Below are positions 1 to 6,007 of a stretch of DNA of 8,024 nt, piece by piece. Source of the stretch: an uncultured Clostridia bacterium (GTDB lineage: Bacteria > Bacillota > Clostridia > Christensenellales > Aristaeellaceae). Each line of letters begins with the position of its first letter. Position 1 is the first letter of the stretch. The DNA lies in assembly GCA_944363005.1 (NCBI GenBank), contig CALVTV010000178.1:1-8024 (forward strand). Reading direction: 5' to 3'. The position numbers and the translations under genes are program-made. Below the pieces are notes generated by a model that made no database searches, was not told where the DNA came from, and saw only the letters and a list, made by a program, of their open reading frames with translations.

Positions 1-27
1 GAACCCTGTTGTATAGAGCGATACTTC

Positions 28-837
28 GTGTTTCTCGCCCTGTGCCTGCTGCTTCTGTTCGGCTGCACGGGCTTCGCCCAGGCGGAGAGCGAATACAGCC
101 GCGTTGTGGACGTGCCCGGGCGCGGTCCAATGCAGTATTACGCGCAGAACGATCCGCAATGGGCGCGCTCCCTGTATGAACCCGTGTACAGCAAAAACTA
201 CCGAATTTTTAAGAATTCCGGATGCGGCCCGACGTCCGTCGCTATGGCCATCGCCTGCCAGGTGCCCAGCGAACGCTTGCCGGAACTCATCGCCTTTGCC
301 CGGAAGCCGGAGGAAGGGTTTCCGTATTGTGTTTGCTCGATTAACGGCTACCGCTGCGACCGGACGCATGAACTCACTTATCCGACCGCAGGCGAGGATT
401 TTTTGTCTCATCTGCCTGTAATTTTCGCATCCTATGCAACGGGCAACAACACCAGAAGGGCTAAATACCGCACGGAGGACACCTCGACCTCCATTCTCCT
501 GTTTCCTTCGCTGGCTGAAAGCTATGGCCTGCAATACCTTGCTGTCCGGGAATGGGAAGACGCGCGCGCTGCCATCGAGGCGGGTGCCAGCGTCATTACA
601 ACCGTCAGCCGCGGCATCTTCACGCCGGTTTCGCATTACCTGTTCCTGGCAAGCGTCGATGAGGAATGGATCTATATTCTGGACCCATATATGCGGGAAA
701 ACTACGACGAACTCGACACCAAGCACATCCTCGAAGTTGTGGAACCCGGTCTGGTCCGGGCAAAACTGTCCGATTTTGACCGGCTGGGATTCAGCGGGTA
801 TTATGTTCTAAGCGCGCAGACTCTCGACCTCCCCTGA
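28..837 (+). CDS. Exported C39-like (papain-fold) family protein, possibly 5'-partial
   Basis: Secreted or lipid-anchored protein with a C39-like cysteine peptidase fold; its substrate is unknown. Numbered from the GTG at 28, a hydrophobic segment (residues 2-12) ends in L-F-G-C13, a possible lipobox, and an A-x-A site (A17-Q-A19) would also suit signal peptidase I. The fold is indicated by the early Q-N-D-P-Q-W segment (40-45), the nucleophile motif G-C66-G-P-T-S, His203 in S-H-Y-L-F and Asp219 in L-D-P, in the order expected of a Cys-His-Asp triad. Between C66 and H203 lies an odd cysteine cluster (C101, C103, C110) that could bind metal or form disulfides outside the cell. No Shine-Dalgarno precedes the GTG, the signal n-region has no positive charge, and the frame stays open to base 1, so the real start may lie left of the window. 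The family call is fairly safe; proteolytic activity is inferred. Confidence 0.75.
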   Translation: MFLALCLLLLFGCTGFAQAESEYSRVVDVPGRGPMQYYAQNDPQWARSLYEPVYSKNYRIFKNSGCGPTSVAMAIACQVPSERLPELIAFARKPEEGFPYCVCSINGYRCDRTHELTYPTAGEDFLSHLPVIFASYATGNNTRRAKYRTEDTSTSILLFPSLAESYGLQYLAVREWEDARAAIEAGASVITTVSRGIFTPVSHYLFLASVDEEWIYILDPYMRENYDELDTKHILEVVEPGLVRAKLSDFDRLGFSGYYVLSAQTLDLP

Positions 838-862
838 CCCACACGCTTTCATCGTCCTAGAC

Positions 863-914
863 AAAGACCTCCCGTCCGCGCCCGAAACGGAGCGCAGGCA
901 GGAGGCCTTTTTTT
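863..914 (+). terminator. Rho-independent terminator after the C39-like gene
   Basis: The arms AAAGaCCTCC (863-872) and GGAGGcCTTT (901-910) pair with one mismatch. They enclose a second stem, GCGC-CCG/CGG-a-GCGC (878-895), and are followed at once by a run of seven T (908-914). It lies 26 bases after the TGA stop. The reverse strand has only a broken T-run, so it would work less well for the facing LysR gene. Confidence 0.75.
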
Positions 915-939
915 GATTTCAGATAAAAACAAGCTTTGC

Positions 940-962
940 GCAAGGGGGCTGTCTTGCTTTTT
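940..962 (+). terminator. Weak second hairpin with T-run between the converging genes
   Basis: GCAAG (940-944) and CTTGC (953-957) form a 5-bp stem with an 8-base loop, followed directly by TTTTT (958-962), which overlaps the LysR stop codon. It could back up the terminator at 863-914 for plus-strand readthrough. On the minus strand the same stem is followed 10 bases later by GTTTTT, so it may also help end the LysR transcript. The stem is short and the call is tentative. Confidence 0.35.
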
Positions 963-1860
963 AGGCTGACGGAAGATGTTTGCCGCCATTCATGCGCGCG
1001 ATTACGTAATCCACAAACCGCTTGCCCGCGTCCGAAAGCGTCACATTCCGCATTTTGACCATGCTGAAACGCACCATCAGCTTGAGATCATTGAGCGGTC
1101 GAACAGTCAATTGGTCCGACTTCGCCTCTCTCGGATATAGGCAGAAGGAGACATAGCCCGCATTGATGATCATTTCCATAGCCTGCGTCCATTCCATGCT
1201 ATCCAATACAATCTGCGGCGTACAGCCCGCTTCCTGCAGCTCTTGAAACAGACTTTCCGTCACGCCGGAATCGTTGTTGAGCAATACCAATTTCTGATCG
1301 GCAAAATCGCTCAAAGAAAGCGATTTTTTGTCAACCAGCGGGTGATTTTTCCCCATCACTGCACACAGTGGCGCCTCGCGATAAAAGAGCGTTTCAAAGT
1401 TGCGCTCCTGCATCTTGCCGAAATAGAGCGCCACTTCGCCCTGATACTTGAGCATCGCTTCCCGGCAATTCTCAAGCGTAAAACTGCGCGTGGTCAGCTG
1501 AATATCCGGATTCATGCGCACAAAGCGGGAAAGGAAGTCGTTTGGAAAAAAGCCGAGCAATCCCCAGGTCATCAGCACTTCCACTCGGGTTTCCCGCTCC
1601 TCCTGCACGCGGCGCACCTCACCGCAGATAAACTCATGCTGGCGAATATAGGCCGGGGCATAGCGCAACAGGGTATTGCCCGATGGCGTCAGGCATACCC
1701 CGGTTCGCGTCCGGACAAACAGGTTGACGCCCAATTCTTCCTCCAGTTTTTCAATGGATTTGACCAGGCCGGGCGCAGAAATATACAGTCTTTTCGCCGC
1801 GCTGGTAAAACTGCCCGTGCGGCATACCTCAAGAAAGTAATGAATCTGTTTGATATCCAT
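961..1860 (-). CDS. LysR-family transcriptional regulator
   Basis: DNA-binding regulator of the LysR type, 299 residues, the usual family length. The N-terminal winged helix-turn-helix covers about residues 1-60. It shows the typical pattern of F9 in the first helix, G16-S-F-T-S-A-A-K-R-L, a recognition helix around S28-E37, then L-E-E-E-L-G-V-N-L-F-V-R and L-T-P-S-G. The rest (about 90-295) has the two-lobed co-inducer-binding layout. Start: ATG at 1860 with TGAGGT a few bases upstream. It lies 85 bases downstream of the flavoprotein gene on the same strand, so it is probably transcribed with it at least in part, and it likely controls that gene in response to its substrate or a related small molecule. 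This tandem order is less usual than the divergent layout typical of LysR regulators. The effector cannot be deduced from sequence. Confidence 0.93.
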   Translation of the reverse strand: MDIKQIHYFLEVCRTGSFTSAAKRLYISAPGLVKSIEKLEEELGVNLFVRTRTGVCLTPSGNTLLRYAPAYIRQHEFICGEVRRVQEERETRVEVLMTWGLLGFFPNDFLSRFVRMNPDIQLTTRSFTLENCREAMLKYQGEVALYFGKMQERNFETLFYREAPLCAVMGKNHPLVDKKSLSLSDFADQKLVLLNNDSGVTESLFQELQEAGCTPQIVLDSMEWTQAMEMIINAGYVSFCLYPREAKSDQLTVRPLNDLKLMVRFSMVKMRNVTLSDAGKRFVDYVIARMNGGKHLPSA

Positions 1861-1895
1861 ACCTTTACCTCAACCCACCTGGAAAACCGAAGAAG

Positions 1896-1923
1896 AGGCT
1901 GCGAAGCCTTCCGCTCCGCAGCC
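1896..1923 (-). terminator. Intercistronic hairpin between flavoprotein and LysR genes
   Basis: In the 85-base gap after the flavoprotein stop, the minus strand can form either a 7-bp stem (GGCTGCG/CGCAGCC, 1897-1903 with 1917-1923) or a shorter 5-bp stem with the tetraloop TCGC (AGGCT/AGCCT, 1896-1909). The two exclude each other. The tail reads CTTCTTCGGTTTTCC, which is T-rich but interrupted. It could act as a leaky terminator that lowers LysR expression, or as an mRNA 3'-end stabiliser. Function is inferred. Confidence 0.4.
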
Positions 1924-1945
1924 CCGAAAGGGAGTGACGTTCCAA

Positions 1946-3934
1946 TCAGGAGGTCTTGTGGGAGAACGCCTCCATGATGCCGCCGGTGATCGCCTGGCTG
2001 TCAATCGTTGCGCCGGTGATCGCGTCCACACCGATATTCTGCGCATCGATGATGGACTGGCAGAACGCGTCGAACTGTTCCTGCGTCATGAACAGGTTCT
2101 CCTTGCCCTCGCCCAGCGTGATGGAAACAAGCTGCTTGTCCTTGATGGTGTAGATGACCTCATACGGATCATGCAGGCCGGTAACGAACACGGAGTAATC
2201 GCCATCCGCCGCTTCGGCCCACGGTGCGGAAGCGCCGCCGCCGGAAGTGGGCTTGAGTTCCGCACGGCCACCGAGCATGGTATCCACAGCGGCACGGCCG
2301 GAGCAGATCGCCTCATGCAGGTAAGTACCATTCTGGTAGAGGTTGCAGACCAGGCTGCCCAGCTCGCCCGCGGAGTAGAGGCCCTCGATGGGCTCGTTGT
2401 CCCAGGTCAGCACCTGGCCCTTGATGTTGCGGCGCGCGCCGCCGGAGCAGGCAGGCATGGACGGAACTTCTTCGATCGCGTAGAACGGAGGCGTCTGAAT
2501 CTTGGCCATCGTGGTGATGTCGCGCCCGAAGTCGGTATCCTCGCCGGCATCGACCAGCGCATTGAAACGATCCACTTCCGCGCGCAGCGCAGCGGGATCG
2601 CGGCCCAGCTTCTCGGCCAGTTCCTCAATGGTATCGGCCTTGACAATCCAGCCCTTTTCAATTTCGACGCTGTTGTCTTCGGACCAGCTGTACGGATTGC
2701 GGCAGGTCACCGGCCAGCCGATCCAGTTGTTGACCATCGGCTGCGCCTTGCGGCAATCGTCGTCGAAGATGATATGGACGGGCTGAGAGCGATAGATCGG
2801 CACGTCCACATAGCGGCCGTGGCTGTAATACTTCATGTGCTGGCGCTGATAGGTGTCCGCCTCGTTGTAGTAACGGGTGGAGTCCGCCGCAACTTCCATC
2901 CACGCGCCGTGCGCCATGTAGAACTGACGGATGAACGTCGTCTCAAACTCCGGAACCTTGATGCCGTGGAAATAACCACAGGGCATGCACTGACCGTCCA
3001 TATGCCAAAGCTGCGCGCCGATGGCCATCTGCATCTTGACGCCGTCGCCCGTAACGTAGGGAGAGCCGGCATTGTAAATGCGGTCGCCGCCGTTGAAGTC
3101 GCGATACATCTGCATGTCGCCTTCGTAGCCGCCCGTCGCCAGCAGAACGCCCTTATTGGCCTTGACGTAAATCACGCTGCCGTCCGGCTTCTTGACGCCG
3201 ACGCCTTCGACCTTCTTGGTGATGGCATCCTGCACCAGGCAGATGACCTGATGCGAATAGTTCGGCTTCGCGCCGCGATACTCGGCCGCCTTGGCAAAGC
3301 CGTTCCAGCAGCCGCCGTTCTCAAAGGGCTTGCCGCCGTTCTTGTCGCGGAAGTGGCCCGTCGCGCCGACGAAGTCCGCGCCCGGAAGCAGCGGGAACTC
3401 GACGAGCAGCGTGCCCCAGCGCAGTGCGCCGCCGCCGGAATAACCGACTTCATAGCCCACCGGCTCCAACGCGCCCTGAATCCACTCCAGGTCGGTCGCG
3501 AACTCATTGGTCAGCCAGTTGAAGTCCTCCTCGGGAAGGACATGCGGCTCGTTGAGTGCGCGCATGTAGGTGCGGAACGTCTCAATATCGTCCTTCTGCA
3601 CGAAGATGACGCACTGGCCGGAAGCGATCGCCTGGCCGCCCGCGTTCTCCTCGTCGGACTTATCGTAAATGACCACATCGACGTTCGGGTCAATTTCGAC
3701 CGCCTCGATGTACGCCGCCGTGCCCGCCATGCCGTATCCGCAAATGACAATGTCGTGCTCTTCGTCCCAAGTCACGTTCTGGCTGGCCACGCACCAGCTG
3801 CTCGAGTTCTTGTACTGCGGCTTTTCCTCTTCCGCAGCCGCCTGGCCCATCAGTCCGCTGGCAAGCAGGCCGACGCCCGCTGCGCTCATGGCCGCGCCTT
3901 TGAGAAACTCTTTGCGCGACATATTCTTTGCCAT
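1946..3934 (-). CDS. Tat-exported FAD-binding reductase with C-terminal FMN-binding domain
   Basis: Flavoprotein oxidoreductase of the fumarate reductase/FAD_binding_2 class, 662 residues, probably acting outside the cytoplasmic membrane. The N-terminus has a Tat-like signal (S6-R-K-E-F-L-K, hydrophobic stretch 14-30, A-x-A at 32-34). It has the RK variant, not twin arginine. The FAD Rossmann motif is G66-x-G-x-x-G71. R354-Y-Y-N-E resembles the R-F-x-N-E segment that carries the proton-donating Arg of fumarate reductases, and G-L-Y-S-A-G-E (518-524) is the conserved C-terminal FAD contact. The usual N-R-L-G-G-N motif downstream is replaced by N-L-Y-Q-N-G-T-Y, so fumarate is an unlikely substrate. 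Residues about 575-655 look like an FMN_bind domain with D637-A-I-T-G-A-T643, a perfect ApbE flavinylation motif. Start: ATG at 3934 with GGAGG 8 bases upstream. The substrate is unknown; a respiratory acceptor, for example an enoate-type organic acid, is the best guess. Confidence 0.9.
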   Translation of the reverse strand: MAKNMSRKEFLKGAAMSAAGVGLLASGLMGQAAAEEEKPQYKNSSSWCVASQNVTWDEEHDIVICGYGMAGTAAYIEAVEIDPNVDVVIYDKSDEENAGGQAIASGQCVIFVQKDDIETFRTYMRALNEPHVLPEEDFNWLTNEFATDLEWIQGALEPVGYEVGYSGGGALRWGTLLVEFPLLPGADFVGATGHFRDKNGGKPFENGGCWNGFAKAAEYRGAKPNYSHQVICLVQDAITKKVEGVGVKKPDGSVIYVKANKGVLLATGGYEGDMQMYRDFNGGDRIYNAGSPYVTGDGVKMQMAIGAQLWHMDGQCMPCGYFHGIKVPEFETTFIRQFYMAHGAWMEVAADSTRYYNEADTYQRQHMKYYSHGRYVDVPIYRSQPVHIIFDDDCRKAQPMVNNWIGWPVTCRNPYSWSEDNSVEIEKGWIVKADTIEELAEKLGRDPAALRAEVDRFNALVDAGEDTDFGRDITTMAKIQTPPFYAIEEVPSMPACSGGARRNIKGQVLTWDNEPIEGLYSAGELGSLVCNLYQNGTYLHEAICSGRAAVDTMLGGRAELKPTSGGGASAPWAEAADGDYSVFVTGLHDPYEVIYTIKDKQLVSITLGEGKENLFMTQEQFDAFCQSIIDAQNIGVDAITGATIDSQAITGGIMEAFSHKTS

Positions 3935-4002
3935 GTGGTATTCCTCCCTTTCAATTCATCCGCTTTGGGCAAACCACCTTCCGGGCCGCCCTTCTTGATA
4001 GA

Positions 4003-4032
4003 ATTATATCACACACAGCTTATCAGCGGCAA
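4003..4032 (-). promoter_or_regulatory. Sigma-70-type promoter of the flavoprotein gene
   Basis: Read on the minus strand, TTGCCG (4032-4027) and a perfect TATAAT (4008-4003) are separated by 18 bases. Transcription would begin near 3996, giving a leader of about 60 bases before the ATG at 3934, with the GGAGG ribosome site at 3943-3947. The -35 matches the consensus at four of six positions, which fits a promoter needing an activator. Confidence 0.65.
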
Positions 4033-4154
4033 CACCCCACGCCCAGTGCTATTTGATACAATGATAACTAACAGTTTATACATTTTAGCGCTTTTTACGA
4101 ATTTTTAACTCATTCGCCGTGAATATCCGCTCATTTTCGAGATAATTCCATGCT

Positions 4155-4175
4155 TTTCGCCCTTGTTTATCGAAA
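4155..4175. promoter_or_regulatory. Candidate LysR-type operator (dyad with 11-base spacer)
   Basis: TTTCG and CGAAA form a perfect 5-bp inverted repeat separated by exactly 11 bases. The outer spacing is like the T-N11-A sites bound by LysR dimers. It lies about 150 bases upstream of the TATAAT at 4003-4008, farther than the usual site near -65, so it could serve as a remote site or be chance. It is the best dyad I found in the intergenic stretch. Confidence 0.3.
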
Positions 4176-4238
4176 CCGGTTCCTTCCGATGTAAACAAAA
4201 AATATACGCACATTCGTAACAAAAGTGCAGAGAAGGGC

Positions 4239-5867
4239 TCACTCTTCCGTCACGCGCACATTTTCCCGGCCAAACGTCTCGAATACGCGGTTGAGATTCT
4301 TCTTGGCCTGCTCGCGCGCAGCTTCCTGCGCCGCAAGGATCGCCTGATCTGACTCGGCCACCGTGCCTTCGATCGCCGCGCGGAATGTGCAGGGATATCC
4401 AGCCGCCTCGCTGAGCGCCTGCGCCACCAGCTCGTTCTTATCCTGTATGGAGAGCATCCGGACATATGCCCCGCCCGTCGCGCGTTCATACACCAGGGTG
4501 AACTGTCCATTCTGCGCGCCGCTCAGGCGCCCAAAGCGCAGCATGCCGAACAGCTGGGGCTTTTGTTTGAGCTTCTTGAGGGCTTCCTGCCAGATGCGCT
4601 CCGCGTCCGGGTCCGGCCCTTCCGGCGCCTTTTCGACCTTCGGCGCTTTTTTGGATGTGGGAGCTGCAACCGCCTGCGGAGCCGCCGCCTGAACGACCAC
4701 GCCCTCGCGCAATTTGCGCTCCAGCTCACCCACACGCGCGACGAGCGCCTCCAGCTCCAGCGTTTCCTCCGGTTCGCAGGCCCGCAGCGCCGCCGTTTCA
4801 AGCGCAAAACGGGGCTGCGCCGCCCACTTCATGTCCGTCTCGCTCGCCAAAAAGAGGTCGAGCATGCGCATCAACCGCGTGTGCGACGTGCGCCGTGCCT
4901 GCTGCACATAGGCAAGCGCGTCCTCCTGCGTGGTGTCCAGCAGGTCGGCGGCCTGCGCCTCGCCGCAGACATCCGCGAGCATCAGCGCCCGCAGATGCGC
5001 ACTCACATCGCGCACAAAGACCTGCACCTCGCGCCCCATGCGCATCATCTCGTCGATCATCGTCAATGCGCCCGCGGCGTCCGCGCTGATGAGCTTGTCC
5101 GCAAACGCAAAGAGAAATCTCCGATCCGACGCGCCGAGCACGCGCAGCACCAGCTCTTCCGTCAGCCCCTGCCCGTCCTCCTGCGCGTAGCCCAGGCACA
5201 TGTCCATGATCGACCAGGCGTCGCGCATGCCGCCTTCCGCCGCGCGGGCAATGCGCGTGAGCGCGGCCTCCTGCGCGGTAATGCCTTCCGCCTCGACGGC
5301 GACCTTCATGCGCGCAACGATCTGATCCATCGGAATGCGGTGGAAGTCAAAGCGCTGGCAGCGCGAGAGAATCGTCGCCGGCAGTTTCTGCGGCTCCGTC
5401 GTCGCGAGGATGAACACCACGTAAGCCGGCGGCTCTTCCAGCGTCTTGAGCAGCGCGTTGAACGCGCCCGCGGAGAGCATATGGACCTCGTCGATGATGT
5501 ACACGCGATAGCGCCCGGTTTGCGGCGGATACTTGACCTTTTCGCGCAGGTCGCGGATTTCGTCGACGCCGTTGTTGCTGGCCGCGTCGATTTCCAGGAT
5601 ATCCAGACTGCTCTCCGCCGAAAGTGCCTGGCAGGTTGCGCATTTTCCGCAGGGATCGCCGTTTTGCGGCTGCTCGCAGTTCACCGCCCGGGCAAAGACT
5701 TTGGCCGTCGAGGTCTTGCCCGTGCCGCGCGTGCCGCAGAAGAGATAGGCATGCGCGATGCGTCCACTCATCACCTGCGAGCGCAACGTCTTGATCACGG
5801 CCTCCTGGCCCACAAAATCCTCAAACCGCGCCGGACGGTAACGGCGGTACAGCGCCTGATATCCCAT
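4239..5867 (-). CDS. dnaX: DNA polymerase III subunit gamma/tau
   Basis: ATPase subunit of the clamp loader that places the beta clamp on primed DNA and, as tau, links polymerase cores and helicase. Numbered from ATG at 5867 (542 residues): Walker A G45-T-R-G-T-G-K-T52; four zinc-binding cysteines C64, C73, C76 and C79; Walker B ending I-I-D126-E127; sensor 1 region L-A-T-T-E (154-158); S-R-C motif 168-170 holding the arginine finger; sensor 2 G-G-M-R-D-A (212-217). A Lys/Ala/Pro-rich linker near 400-420 leads into the C-terminal tau domain. The start at 5867 is preferred over an in-frame ATG at 5888 because GGAGG (5875-5879) sits 7 bases before it and would lie inside the longer version. The Firmicutes partners ybaB and recR do not follow it here. 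The shift-prone run of six A in the linker is treated under findings. Confidence 0.97.
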   Translation of the reverse strand: MGYQALYRRYRPARFEDFVGQEAVIKTLRSQVMSGRIAHAYLFCGTRGTGKTSTAKVFARAVNCEQPQNGDPCGKCATCQALSAESSLDILEIDAASNNGVDEIRDLREKVKYPPQTGRYRVYIIDEVHMLSAGAFNALLKTLEEPPAYVVFILATTEPQKLPATILSRCQRFDFHRIPMDQIVARMKVAVEAEGITAQEAALTRIARAAEGGMRDAWSIMDMCLGYAQEDGQGLTEELVLRVLGASDRRFLFAFADKLISADAAGALTMIDEMMRMGREVQVFVRDVSAHLRALMLADVCGEAQAADLLDTTQEDALAYVQQARRTSHTRLMRMLDLFLASETDMKWAAQPRFALETAALRACEPEETLELEALVARVGELERKLREGVVVQAAAPQAVAAPTSKKAPKVEKAPEGPDPDAERIWQEALKKLKQKPQLFGMLRFGRLSGAQNGQFTLVYERATGGAYVRMLSIQDKNELVAQALSEAAGYPCTFRAAIEGTVAESDQAILAAQEAAREQAKKNLNRVFETFGRENVRVTEE

Positions 5868-5902
5868 GATTCTGCCTCCATGCTGCATACAACTCTACCG
5901 AT

Positions 5903-5931
5903 AGCATAGCACAAAACCGCCCGCTTGACAA
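5903..5931 (-). promoter_or_regulatory. Promoter of dnaX
   Basis: On the minus strand, TTGTCA (5931-5926, five of six to consensus) and TATGCT (5908-5903, four of six) are spaced by 17 bases. Transcription would start near 5896, leaving about 30 bases of leader to the ATG at 5867, including its GGAGG at 5875-5879. It lies back to back with the pepT promoter. Confidence 0.6.
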
Positions 5932-5948
5932 CCTCGCGGCAAAAACGC

Positions 5949-5977
5949 TTTTCCTTCCCCGCGCGCCGTGGTATAAT
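5949..5977 (+). promoter_or_regulatory. Promoter of pepT
   Basis: A perfect TATAAT (5972-5977) preceded, with 17-base spacing, by a poor -35 box TTTTCC (5949-5954). The predicted start near 5984 gives a leader of about 24 bases that contains AAGGAG (5994-5999), 8 bases before the ATG. The weak -35 suggests an activator or low-level expression. Confidence 0.55.
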
Positions 5978-6007
5978 AAGAAAAAACACGCTGAAGGAGA
6001 GATTGCC

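Larger units (their letters stand above)
3935..4238. other. AT-richer intergenic region upstream of the flavoprotein gene
   Basis: A 304-base stretch with no convincing gene, between the dnaX stop and the flavoprotein start. It is clearly richer in A and T than the flanking coding DNA. It holds the flavoprotein ribosome site (3943-3947), the promoter at 4003-4032, a weaker minus-strand TATAAA (4075-4080), a CGAAT-N9-ATTCG dyad (4098-4116), a CTCATT direct repeat (4109-4114 and 4130-4135, 21 bases apart) and the dyad at 4155-4175. I see no clear terminator after dnaX, so some readthrough into the flavoprotein gene is possible. Confidence 0.6.

Noticed and set aside
1981..2023. A 13-base direct repeat, CGCCGGTGATCGC, at 1981 and 2011.
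   Set aside because: It lies inside the flavoprotein gene and encodes Ala-Ile-Thr-Gly twice, at and just after the flavinylation site. Such residues are expected there, so protein constraint plus codon bias explains it.
1850..4108. A 752-codon plus-strand open frame antisense to the flavoprotein gene, starting inside the LysR gene end.
   Set aside because: It mirrors GC-rich codons of the real gene, starts without a ribosome site, shows no recognisable domain and is rich in Arg, Ala, Val and His as shadow frames usually are. The minus-strand protein has clear family motifs throughout.
4563..5909. A 448-codon plus-strand open frame antisense to dnaX.
   Set aside because: Low-complexity Arg/His/Leu-rich translation opposite a fully motif-supported DnaX, with no ribosome site.
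5925..5977. A perfect plus-strand TTGACA (5925-5930) upstream of a perfect TATAAT (5972-5977).
   Set aside because: The spacing is 41 bases, far beyond 16-19, so they cannot form one promoter. The TTGACA overlaps the dnaX -35 on the other strand.
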